Of a stretch of 7,096 bases of DNA, positions 1 to 6,400 are shown one piece after another. The notes under the pieces were generated by a model. The model had not been told where the DNA came from and searched no databases. It saw only the letters and a program-made list of their open reading frames with translations. The DNA comes from Caulobacterales bacterium RIFOXYB1_FULL_67_16 (GTDB lineage: Bacteria > Pseudomonadota > Alphaproteobacteria > Caulobacterales > Caulobacteraceae), in NCBI GenBank assembly GCA_001796045.1, contig MGLN01000118.1, positions 1-7,096 of the forward strand, in the 5' to 3' direction. Within the stretch, counting starts at the first letter, position 1. The number at the start of each line of letters is the position of its first letter. The position numbers were made by a program, and so were the translations under genes.

Positions 1-37
1 GATTGACACCAAAAGCGAGCGGGAGCGTTCTATCCGC

Positions 38-676
38 ATGCAAGTCCAAGTCAGCGGCAAGCAAGTGGATGTCGGCGAAGCGTTAGGCTCGCGCATCTCC
101 CAGGAACTCGAAGAAGGGGTCGGAAAATACTTCGCCCGCGGCGGTGACGACGCCGAGGTCGTGGTGTCCAAGGACGGCCACAACTTCAAGGTGGACTGTT
201 GGGTCCGCCTCGCGTCGGGCCAGACCCTGGTGACGACCGGCATGGGCGGCGACGCCCATGCCGCCTTCACCGAGGCGCTGGACCGTCTCGAAAAGCGCGT
301 CCGCCGCTACAAGCGCCGGCTCAAGGATCACCACATCGGGCCCAAGGGCCTCTCGCCCGAAAAGACCGAAGACGCCGCGCGCGAAGTCGCCCGCAGCATC
401 GTGCTGCGGGATCCGGACAGCGTGGAGGACGAGGTCTTCGGCGAGGCCGGCGACAGCGACGGCCCCCCGCCGGTGGGCATGGTCATCGCCGAGACCGAGC
501 ACGAGATCCGCACCATCACCGTCGGCCGCGCCGTGCTCGAGCTGGACATGACGGGCTATCCCGTCGTCCTCTTCCGCAACGCCGCCCATGGCGGCCTCTC
601 GGTCGTCTATCGCCGCCCTGACGGCAATGTCGGCTGGATCGACCCCGAACGCACCCTGAAGACCAATGGCCATTAG
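38..676 (+). CDS. hpf: Long-form ribosome hibernation promoting factor (HPF/RaiA family)
   Basis: A 212-residue protein that, by family knowledge, binds the 30S decoding region and pairs 70S ribosomes into inactive 100S dimers in stationary phase or starvation. Two domains are visible. Residues 1-100 form the S30AE ribosome-binding domain, with a very basic helix (KRVRRYKRRLKDHH, 86-99) that would contact 16S rRNA. After an acidic Pro/Gly linker (about 104-146) comes the C-terminal dimerisation domain (about 147-205), including VVLFRNA and VVYRRPDGNVGWIDP. The C-terminal domain makes it the long form rather than the short gammaproteobacterial HPF or YfiA. The start at 38 is preceded by GGGAG at 21-25 and gives the family-typical N-terminus MQVQVSGKQVDVGEAL, although the frame stays open to the left edge. 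In alphaproteobacteria this gene usually follows rpoN, which would lie off the edge. ptsN follows in the same direction. Confidence 0.95.
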   Translation: MQVQVSGKQVDVGEALGSRISQELEEGVGKYFARGGDDAEVVVSKDGHNFKVDCWVRLASGQTLVTTGMGGDAHAAFTEALDRLEKRVRRYKRRLKDHHIGPKGLSPEKTEDAAREVARSIVLRDPDSVEDEVFGEAGDSDGPPPVGMVIAETEHEIRTITVGRAVLELDMTGYPVVLFRNAAHGGLSVVYRRPDGNVGWIDPERTLKTNGH

Positions 677-690
677 GTGAACGGCCGCGT

Positions 691-718
691 TTGACTTTGT
701 CGCGGGAGCCTCTAAAGC
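691..718 (+). promoter_or_regulatory. Candidate housekeeping promoter for ptsN
   Basis: TTGACTT at 691-697 and TCTAAAGC at 711-718 are 13 bases apart. This resembles the Caulobacter housekeeping consensus TTGACgS, N10-14, GCtANAWC, with six of eight matches in the -10 block. Transcription would begin near 725, about 35 bases before the ptsN ATG. The -10 block is also the loop of the hairpin at 699-730, so the two readings compete, or the inverted repeat is an operator. This rests on a consensus match only. Confidence 0.35.
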
Positions 719-730
719 GGCGCCCGCGAC
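699..730 (+). repeat. Intergenic hairpin between hpf and ptsN
   Basis: GTCGCGGG (699-706) and CCCGCGAC (723-730) are perfect 8-base inverted repeats. Inside them, after one A/G mismatch, GCC (708-710) pairs with GGC (719-721), leaving the 8-nt loop TCTAAAGC. The arms are GC-rich and should be very stable as RNA. No U tract follows (CCCCAGTCGC), so it is not a canonical intrinsic terminator. It may partly terminate, protect the hpf mRNA 3' end, or act as a DNA operator over the candidate ptsN promoter. The structure is clear; the role is inferred. Confidence 0.6.
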
Positions 731-759
731 CCCCAGTCGCTTATCGAGAACGGGCTACC

Positions 760-1227
760 ATGGATATCGCAGATTTGCTTGCGCCCAAGGGCGTGGTGCT
801 CCGCGGCGGCGCCTCTTCCAAGCGGCAGGCCCTGCATGTAGTGGCCGAAGCCGCCGCCGCAGCACTGGACGTCGACCAGAGCCGAATCTTCGAAGCCCTG
901 CTGGAACGCGAAAGCCTGGGCTCCACCGGTCTGGGTTCCGGCGTGGCCGTACCCCACGCGCGGCTCAAGGATGTCGACCGGGTGACCGCCGTCTTCGTCC
1001 GGCTGGACTCGCCGGTGGCCTATGAGTCCGTCGACGACCGCCCGGTGGACCTTCTGCTCGCCCTCTTCGCCCCGCCCAAGGACGGAGCCGAACATCTGCG
1101 CGCCCTCGCGGCCGTGTCTCGGGCCCTGCGTTCGCCCGAACTGCGCGAGCAGCTGCGCCAGGCCCAGACGGCGGACGCCATCAAGGCCCTGTTCGTCAAA
1201 GACAAGGCCCCCGCCACCGCAGCTTAA
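760..1227 (+). CDS. ptsN: PTS IIA-like nitrogen regulatory protein (EIIA-Ntr)
   Basis: A 155-residue cytoplasmic protein covering a single PTS_EIIA type-2 domain, close to the usual PtsN length. The signature region ESLGSTGLGSGVAVPHARL is intact, with His66 as the expected phosphoacceptor (equivalent to His73 of E. coli PtsN). By family knowledge it is the terminal acceptor of the PtsP-NPr-PtsN relay. It carries no sugar, and its phosphorylation state regulates targets such as SpoT or potassium transport. The ATG at 760 is chosen because MDIADLLAPKGVVL fits the family start. A TTG 69 bases upstream would add an Arg/Pro-rich, unfamiliar extension and would begin inside the promoter-like and hairpin region. 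The ribosome binding site is weak (GAGAA, 746-750). The gene follows hpf by 83 bases and converges on the DUF1150 gene with 4 bases between stop codons. Confidence 0.93.
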   Translation: MDIADLLAPKGVVLRGGASSKRQALHVVAEAAAAALDVDQSRIFEALLERESLGSTGLGSGVAVPHARLKDVDRVTAVFVRLDSPVAYESVDDRPVDLLLALFAPPKDGAEHLRALAAVSRALRSPELREQLRQAQTADAIKALFVKDKAPATAA

Positions 1228-1228
1228 G

Positions 1229-1241
1229 GGTTCAGTGAACC
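1229..1241. repeat. Short palindrome at the convergent gene ends
   Basis: GGTTCA (1229-1234) and TGAACC (1236-1241) are perfect inverted repeats around one base. The element spans the 4-base gap and the TGA stop of the DUF1150 gene. As RNA it could form at most a small GGTT/AACC stem with a 5-nt loop, and no U tract lies on either side. It is the only symmetrical element where a bidirectional terminator would be expected, but it is weak and could be chance. Confidence 0.25.
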
Positions 1242-1480
1242 GAAACCGGCTCCAGCTCGTGGGCCACAGCGGCGGCGAATGCGGTTTCGCGATCCAGCAT
1301 GACCGCCAACCGCTCGCCGTCCGCGCTATGGACGGCGTACAGCGGCTGATCGGGATCAAAGGCGACGTCCTTCAGATCGACGGCCTGATCCAGGAGGTCC
1401 GAAGCCTTGACCTCGCGAACGTAGACCAGATCGGGCGCGCCCATTCCGGCGAAATCTTCTTTAGTCATAACCGGCGTCAT
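1232..1480 (-). CDS. DUF1150 family protein, partner gene of the small heat-shock protein
   Basis: An 82-residue soluble protein resembling the DUF1150 family of alphaproteobacteria. The matching features are an early MGAPDLVYVREV stretch, the central PLYAVHSADGERLAVMLDRE, and the highly typical end HELEPVSVH. The molecular function is unknown. The family is commonly found just downstream of an Hsp20 gene, as here (62 bases after the chaperone stop), which suggests co-expression in heat or protein-folding stress. The ATG at 1480 is chosen because AAGGAGG at 1489-1495 sits 8 bases upstream. A longer frame from a TTG at 1498 would contain that ribosome binding site, and a second ATG at 1468 lacks such a site. 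No signal peptide, membrane segment or cysteine is visible. The family call is fairly secure; any role is inferred from position. Confidence 0.85.
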   Translation of the reverse strand: MTPVMTKEDFAGMGAPDLVYVREVKASDLLDQAVDLKDVAFDPDQPLYAVHSADGERLAVMLDRETAFAAAVAHELEPVSVH

Positions 1481-1488
1481 CAGGACCG

Positions 1489-1495
1489 CCTCCTT
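1489..1495 (-). promoter_or_regulatory. Strong ribosome binding site that fixes the DUF1150 start
   Basis: Reading leftwards, AAGGAGG (1495 to 1489) is followed by 8 bases and then ATG at 1480. It is nearly the full complement of the 16S rRNA 3' end and the strongest such site in the window, so it supports ATG 1480 over the in-frame TTG at 1498. Confidence 0.8.
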
Positions 1496-1506
1496 CAACT
1501 GTACAA

Positions 1507-1524
1507 CGCCCGAGTCTCCGGGCG
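1507..1524 (-). repeat. Hairpin between the Hsp20 and DUF1150 genes
   Basis: On the transcribed strand, CGCCCG and CGGGCG form a perfect 6-bp stem around the loop GAGACT. Two further A-T pairs are possible across a single bulged C. It lies 18 bases after the Hsp20 stop and just before the DUF1150 ribosome binding site. The sequence after it (TTGTACAG) is only mildly U-rich, so partial termination or mRNA stabilisation between the two cistrons is more plausible than full termination. Confidence 0.45.
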
Positions 1525-1542
1525 GTTCGAACGGCCGTGCTT

Positions 1543-1965
1543 TCAGCCACTCGTGATGGGTATGCGCCTTACTGGGCGGTCGGCCTCGGGCCGGATCAGA
1601 TCGACGTGCAGCAGGCCGTGCTCGAGCCGGGCGCCCTGCACCTCCAGGCCATCCGCCAGCACGAAGCTGCGCACGAAACCCCGCGCCGCTATACCCCGGT
1701 GCAGGAAGGCCTGCTCAGAGCGGCCCGCGTCGTCGCGCTTTCCGGCGATGGTCAGCTGGCGCCCCTCGAGCGTGATGGCCAGCTCGTCCGGCGAAAACCC
1801 GGCGACGGCCAGACTGATCCGCACGCCCGCATCGCCGATCTGTTCGACATTATAGGGCGGATAGCTCTCGGCGGCCGCCTTGGCGGCGCGGTCGATCAGG
1901 GCGCGGGTGTGGTCGAACCCCAGCAGAAAGGGGCTGTCGAACAGAACGGTGCGTGTCGTTGTCAT
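1543..1965 (-). CDS. Small heat-shock protein, class A Hsp20 (IbpA-like)
   Basis: A 140-residue ATP-independent cytoplasmic holdase that, by family knowledge, binds unfolding proteins and passes them to DnaK/ClpB. The N-terminal arm includes LFDSPFLLGFDHTRALIDRA (residues 8-27). The alpha-crystallin domain runs from about YPPYNVE (35-41) to VDLIRP (121-126) and includes the segment HRGIAARGFVRSFVLADGLE (89-108). The usual NGLL motif reads HGLL (116-119), a mild substitution. The C-terminal I-X-I anchor is IPI (135-137), which docks on neighbouring subunits. The ATG at 1965 is chosen because MTTTRTVLFDSPF is typical and GAGGA at 1971-1975 lies 5 bases upstream. The longer frame from a GTG at 2025 would translate the structured leader. 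An RpoH-like promoter and a thermometer-like leader precede it. It lies 111 bases after amt and leads into the DUF1150 gene. Confidence 0.95.
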   Translation of the reverse strand: MTTTRTVLFDSPFLLGFDHTRALIDRAAKAAAESYPPYNVEQIGDAGVRISLAVAGFSPDELAITLEGRQLTIAGKRDDAGRSEQAFLHRGIAARGFVRSFVLADGLEVQGARLEHGLLHVDLIRPEADRPVRRIPITSG

Positions 1966-2025
1966 CTGGGTCCTCGAAAAGCGACCGACCGTCGGCCTCC
2001 CGCAATCGGCAAGGCTTCCGGTCAC
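1966..2025 (-). promoter_or_regulatory. ROSE-type RNA thermometer in the Hsp20 leader
   Basis: This is the leader between the RpoH-like promoter and the chaperone ATG. Two hairpins can be drawn on the transcribed strand. Hairpin I (2021 to 1989) pairs CCG/CGG at its base, then GCCTT with GAGGC (one U-G pair), then CCG with CGG around the loop ATTG. Hairpin II (1986 to 1969) pairs GGTCGCT with AGGACC, leaving G1982 bulged and the loop TTTCG. TCGCT in hairpin II matches the ROSE motif U(U/C)GCU, and its partner is the AGGA of the ribosome binding site. That is the arrangement known in ROSE elements, which mask translation at low temperature and melt on heating. A fourU thermometer is excluded because the TTTT is too close to AGGA to fold back. 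The structure is seen; the function is inferred from the family. Confidence 0.72.
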
Positions 2026-2030
2026 AGATG

Positions 2031-2059
2031 AAGATGGGGGCGGATGGGGTCGGGATCAA
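2031..2059 (-). promoter_or_regulatory. Candidate RpoH (sigma-32) heat-shock promoter
   Basis: On the minus strand the -35 region is GGTTGAT (core TTGAT, 2059 to 2055) and the -10 region is CCCCATCTT (2039 to 2031), 15 bases apart. The known sigma-32 consensus is CTTGAA, 13-17 bases, CCCCATNTA. The -10 block is a near-perfect match; the -35 is weaker, with GTTGAT in place of CTTGAA. Transcription would start around 2025, giving a 60-nt leader equal to the thermometer-like region. It begins 17 bases after the amt stop, so the chaperone can be expressed independently of amt. Confidence 0.6.
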
Positions 2060-2076
2060 CCGCCCTGCCTGTGGCC

Positions 2077-3390
2077 TCAGTGGATGGCTTCGCCATGCTG
2101 GGTATAGTCCAGCCCCTCGACCTCTTCGTCCTTGCTGACGCGCAGGCCCGTGGTGAGCTTGCAGATCATCAAGACCACGAAGGTGCCCGCGGCGCTCCAG
2201 ACGATCGCGCCGCCCAGGCCGAGCGCCTGTTTCCACACCGTCGCGCCCTCGGACAGGGCGTTGACGCTGGTGGTGGCGAAGACCCCCGTCAGCAGGGCGC
2301 CGACGATGCCGCCGATCCCGTGCACGCCGAAGGCGTCCAGACTGTCGTCGTATTTCAGCGCGTGCTTCAGCCAGACCGCGCCCGCGTAGCAAGCCGGGCC
2401 GGCGATCAGCCCAATAAAGAAGGCGCCCTTGGGGTCGACGAAGCCGGCGGCGGGGGTGACGGCGACCAGGCCGCCGACGATGCCGGACAGCAGACCCAGC
2501 AGGGTGGGTCGCTTGCGGTCGAACCATTCCACCGCCATCCAGCCCAGGGCGGCGGCTGCGGCGGCCAGAATGGTGTTGAAGGCGGCCGTGGCGGCCAGGG
2601 CGTCGGCGGCGCCGGCCGATCCGGCGTTGAATCCGATCCAGCCGACCAGCAGCAGCCCGGTGCCGATGGCGCTGTAGACCAGATTGGCGGGCGCCATGTT
2701 GTCGCGGCCGAAGCCGTGACGCGGTCCCAGCACCAGGGCGCAGACCAGACCGGCGACGCCGGCGTTGACATGAACCACCGCGCCGCCGGCGAAGTCCAGC
2801 ACGCCCATTCCACCTAGATAGCCGCCGCCCCAGACCTGGTGGCAGATGGGCGCATAGACGATCAGGTGCCACAGGGCGAAGAACAGCAGGCTGGCGGAGA
2901 ACTTCATCCGCTCGGCGAAGGCGCCGGCGATCAGGGCCGGGGTGATGATGGCGAAGGTCATCTGGAAGCTGACGAACAGCAGTTCCGGCAGACCGGGCAG
3001 CAGACTGTGCGCCGTCTGCATCGTCACCCCGTCCAGGAAGGCGGCCTGTACCCCGCCGATCAGGCCGTTGACCGCATCCGGGCCGGCGCCGAACGACAGG
3101 GAATAGCCCACCAGGAACCATAGCACCGAGACGATGGCGAAGGCCGCCGCCGACTGGGCGATCACGCTGATGATGTTCTTCTTCCGCACCATGCCGCCGT
3201 AGAACAGCGCCAGACCCGGCAAGGTCATCAGCAGGACCAGAGCCGTGGACGTCAGGATCCACCCCGTCGCCGCTGTGTCGATCACCAGCGGCGCCTGATG
3301 GGCAAGCAGAGCCGGCGTGGCCAATGCCGGCGAGGCGAGCGACACCGTCCCGGCGGCGGCAAGGGCGGAAAGTGCGGCGGCTCGGGTCAT
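2077..3390 (-). CDS. amt: Ammonium transporter (Amt/AmtB family)
   Basis: A 437-residue inner-membrane channel, trimeric by family knowledge, that takes up ammonium. An N-terminal signal-like segment (residues 1-25, ending ASPALA) is followed by about 11 hydrophobic helices. The family signature DFAGGAVVHVNAGVAGL starts at residue 199. Pore histidines are His207 and His357 (in DAFGVHGIGG), equivalent to His168 and His318 of E. coli AmtB. Phe146 and Phe254 (WIGFNAGSA) match the Phe gate. The tail LRVSKDEEVEGLDYTQHGEAIH is the usual cytoplasmic end on which GlnK/PII acts. No glnK is adjacent, although the two are often paired. amt starts 35 bases after gltB on the same strand, probably co-transcribed. 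No purine-rich ribosome binding site precedes the ATG at 3390; the leader is pyrimidine-rich (TCTCCTCCCC), and no other plausible start is visible. Translation may be coupled to gltB, leaderless or inefficient. Confidence 0.96.
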   Translation of the reverse strand: MTRAAALSALAAAGTVSLASPALATPALLAHQAPLVIDTAATGWILTSTALVLLMTLPGLALFYGGMVRKKNIISVIAQSAAAFAIVSVLWFLVGYSLSFGAGPDAVNGLIGGVQAAFLDGVTMQTAHSLLPGLPELLFVSFQMTFAIITPALIAGAFAERMKFSASLLFFALWHLIVYAPICHQVWGGGYLGGMGVLDFAGGAVVHVNAGVAGLVCALVLGPRHGFGRDNMAPANLVYSAIGTGLLLVGWIGFNAGSAGAADALAATAAFNTILAAAAAALGWMAVEWFDRKRPTLLGLLSGIVGGLVAVTPAAGFVDPKGAFFIGLIAGPACYAGAVWLKHALKYDDSLDAFGVHGIGGIVGALLTGVFATTSVNALSEGATVWKQALGLGGAIVWSAAGTFVVLMICKLTTGLRVSKDEEVEGLDYTQHGEAIH

Positions 3391-3415
3391 TTTAGGCGTC
3401 TCGGGGAGGAGAAGT

Positions 3416-3452
3416 GAGGAACAGCTCAGGCCGAAGTCTTAAGCCGTTCCTC
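3416..3452 (-). repeat. 13-bp stem-loop spanning the gltB stop codon
   Basis: On the transcribed strand GAGGAACGGCTTA (3452 to 3440) pairs along its whole length with TGAGCTGTTCCTC (3428 to 3416), with two G-U pairs and an 11-nt loop (3439 to 3429). The 3' arm begins with the gltB TGA. In an RNA from the other strand those two positions would be A-C mismatches, so the fold favours the gltB-amt transcript. What follows is pyrimidine-rich (ACTTCTCCTCCCC) without a U run, so a classical terminator is doubtful. An RNA-stability element or gltB/amt attenuator is possible. The pairing is seen; the role is inferred. Confidence 0.6.
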
Positions 3453-6400
3453 CGCCCTGACAATGTCCGTGAGCGGCAGGATGCGCACGAAACGGTCAAG
3501 CGTGTTTTCCCAGTCGCTCAGCAGTCTGCGCGCCAGGGGCGAACCCGTCGCGGCCAGATGCGCCTCGACAAGCTCCCGCAGCCGTTCCGCAGCCGCCCCG
3601 TCCATGTCGGCGACGCCCGCCAGATCGCCGTTCAGGGCGCGTTCGGCGTGTCCCGGCTGGTCCAGCACGAACAACTCGCCGCCACTCATGCCCGCCGCCA
3701 GGTTCCAGCCGACCCCGCCCAGCACCACCACCCGACCGCCGGTCATGTATTCGCAGCCGTGAGCGCCCAGGCCCTCGACCACCGCCTCGGCGCCCGAGTT
3801 GCGCACCGCAAACCGTTCACCCGCCGCGCCGGCGACGAACAGCCGGCCCGAGGTGGCGCCATATAGGGTGGTGTTGCCGCAGATCAGCTGATCCTCGCGC
3901 CATTCCGGCGTGCGGATCGAAATCTCGGCGCCCGATAGACCCTTGCCGATATAGTCGTTGGCCTCGCCCGTCAGGTGCAGTTCCAGACCCTTGGCGGCGA
4001 AGGCGCCGAAGCTCTGGCCGGCGATGCCTTCCAGATGCAGCTTCAGCCGTCCAGCCGGACCCTGGGCCCCGAAGCGCCGCACGATGGCCGAGGAGACAGC
4101 GGCGCCGACCGTCCGCTGGGTGTTGTTCAGCGGATAGGACAGCTCAAGCGTTTGGCCCCGATCCAGGAAGCGCACCGCATCCTTCAGCACCCGGGCGTCC
4201 AGGCTGTCGGCGATGGGCTTGCGGCCTTTGTCCGCCCACTTGCCGGCCGCGCCCTCGTCCACCTGAACCAGCAGGGGGTTCAGATCGAGGTCATCCAGGT
4301 GCGAGCCGCCGCGCCGGACCTGACGCAGCAGGTCGGTGCGGCCGATGATTTCGTCCATCGTCCGCGCCCCGATCGAGGCCAGGATTTCGCGCGTCTCCTC
4401 GGCGATGAAGGTGAACAGGTTGACGACCTTGTCCGGGGTGCCGGTGAACTTTTCGCGCAACCGCTCGTCCTGGGAGCAGACGCCGACGGGGCAGGTGTTC
4501 GAATGGCACTGACGCACCATCAGACAGCCCATGGCGATCAGGGCGGCGGTGCCGACCCCATACTCCTCGGCGCCCAGCATGGCGGCGATGACCACGTCGC
4601 GGCCGGTGCGGACCCCGCCGTCGGTGCGCAGGGTCACCGAGCCGCGCAGATTGTTCAGCGTCAGCACCTGGTGGGCCTCGGCCAGGCCGATTTCCCACGG
4701 CAGGCCGGCGTGCTTGATCGAGGTCTGGGGCGAGGCCCCGGTGCCGCCGTTGTGGCCGGCGATCAGGATGGCGTCGGCGTTGGCCTTGGCCACCCCGGAC
4801 GCAATGGCGCCGATGCCCGAGGCGGACACCAGCTTCACCGTCACCCGCGCATCGGGGTTGATGGCCTTCAGGTCGTAGATGAGCTGGGCCAGGTCCTCGA
4901 TTGAATAGATGTCGTGGTGCGGCGGCGGGCTGATCAGGGTGGTGCCGGGCACGGCGTGGCGCATCCGGGCGATGAACTCGGTCACCTTGAAGCCGGGCAG
5001 TTGCCCGCCCTCGCCGGGCTTGGCGCCCTGGGCCACCTTGATCTCGATCTCGCGGCACTGGTTCAGATATTCGGCCGTGACGCCGAACCGGCCCGAGGCC
5101 ACCTGTTTCACCGCCGAGTTGGCGTCGTCGCCGTTGGGCCGCGGATGATAGCGTTCCGGATCCTCGCCGCCTTCGCCCGACACCGAGCGGGCGCCGATGC
5201 GGTTCATGGCGATGTTCAGCGTCTCGTGCGCCTCGGGACCCAGGGCGCCCAGGGACATGGCCTGGGTCAGGAAGCGGCGGCGGATGTCCGACACGCTCTC
5301 GACCTGATCGATGGGAATCGGCGTCCCTTCGCGGAAGTCCAGCAGGTCGCGCAGCGACAGGTCCGGCTGGTTTCGGACGGCTTCCGAAAACTGCTTGAAA
5401 CGACGATAGTCGCCCCGGTTGCAGGCGTCCTGCAGCAGGTGGATCGTCTTGGCCTCGTGGGCGTGAGCCTCGCCGCCCGCGCGGATCTTGAAGAAGCCGC
5501 CGATGGCGGGGGAAGGCAGGGCCTCGCTCCAGGCGGCCTTGTGCCGCTTTAGCGCCGCCTGCTCCAGACCCGCCAGCCCGATGCCGGAAATGCGCGAGGG
5601 GGCGCCGGGGAAGAACTCGGCCGTCAGGGCGCGTGACAGGCCCAGCACCTCGAACTCGCAGCCGCCGCGATAGGCGGAGATGACGCTGATCCCCTTGCGG
5701 GCCAGGGTCTTCAACAGGCCTGCCTCGATGCCCGACTTGTAGTTCAGGCAGGCGTCGCGCAGCGTCAGGCCGGGGTAAAGGCCCCGGTCCAGACGCTCCT
5801 GGAACAGGTCCTGGGCCAGCCAGGCATTGACGGTGGTGGCGCCCACCCCGACAAGAACCGCGAATCCATGCGGGTCCAGGGTCTCGGCGGTGCGGACCAC
5901 GATCGAGCAATAGGTCCGCAGGCCCGCCGCGGTCAGGCGTCCGTGAACCCCGGCCGTGGCCAGGATCATCGGGGCGGCCAATCGCGTCGCCGAACCGTTC
6001 TGATCGGTCAGCACGATCAGGGCGGCGCCGTCTCGGGCGGCGGCCTCAGCCTCGTCCATGATCCGGTCCAGCGCCGCGCGAAGGCCCGCGCCGGGCCGGG
6101 CGTCGTCGGCGGGGACGTCATAGCTGCAGTCGATGACCACGGTCGAACCGGCGCCGACAGTCGCGACCATCCGCTCGTACATGCCGTTGGTCAGAACCGG
6201 GCTGTCCAGAACGAAGACGTCCGTCTGCGCCTCTTCCTGAGCCAGGATGTTGCCCAGGTTCTTGAACCGGGTCTTCAGGCTCATGGCCCCGGCTTCGCGC
6301 AGCGGGTCGATGGGCGGGTTGGTGACCTGACTGAAGTTCTGCCGGAAATAGTGGCTCAGCGGGCGCGGCAGGGCCGACAGCACCGCCGGCGGGGCGTCGT

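Noticed and set aside
3..8. Perfect TTGACA just before hpf
   Set aside because: No acceptable -10 at 16-18 bases (26-31 reads CGTTCT) and none at Caulobacter spacing. It is also at the window edge, possibly within or at the end of the upstream gene.
1481..1498. TTG at 1498 as the DUF1150 start
   Set aside because: The codons that follow contain AAGGAGG, which is the ribosome binding site for ATG 1480.
1525..1532. GTTCGAAC palindrome after the Hsp20 stop
   Set aside because: An 8-base palindrome with no flanking symmetry; could be chance in GC-rich DNA.
1022..1855. A 277-codon plus-strand frame across ptsN, DUF1150 and Hsp20
   Set aside because: Overlaps three supported genes in the wrong frame or strand and has shadow-like composition.
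1963..2025. GTG at 2025 as the Hsp20 start
   Set aside because: It would lie at the predicted transcription start, translate the two hairpins and add 20 unfamiliar residues. ATG 1965 has a well-spaced GAGGA and a typical N-terminus.
1850..3262. A 470-codon open frame on the minus strand
   Set aside because: It lies over amt and the start of the Hsp20 gene in another frame, is Arg/Gly/Pro-rich and has no recognisable domain. It is a shadow typical of GC-rich DNA; amt has a full family signature.
3404..3420. Purine-rich GGGGAGGAGAAGTGAGGA as a ribosome binding site on the plus strand
   Set aside because: The rightward frame after it is antisense to gltB and has no family resemblance. The tract is the complement of the pyrimidine-rich amt leader.
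3440..3478. TTGTCA followed by TTAAGA as an amt promoter inside the end of gltB (minus strand)
   Set aside because: The -10 is poor and the region is already explained by gltB coding and the 13-bp stem. Not enough to call.
4739..4765. GHNGGTGASP in GltB, with Asn where E. coli has Asp, as a damaged active site
   Set aside because: This position varies among bacterial GltB proteins (the Azospirillum-type sequence also lacks Asp), and all neighbouring motifs are intact.
3975..4904. Long rightward open frames opposite gltB (also 4914-5552 and 5868-6515)
   Set aside because: They are antisense to a continuous, well-conserved GltB frame, with low-complexity Gly/Ala/Arg/Gln composition and no family resemblance.
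4291..5910. A 539-codon minus-strand frame inside gltB
   Set aside because: Arg/Pro/Gly-rich out-of-frame shadow of gltB with no domain; gltB itself is uninterrupted.
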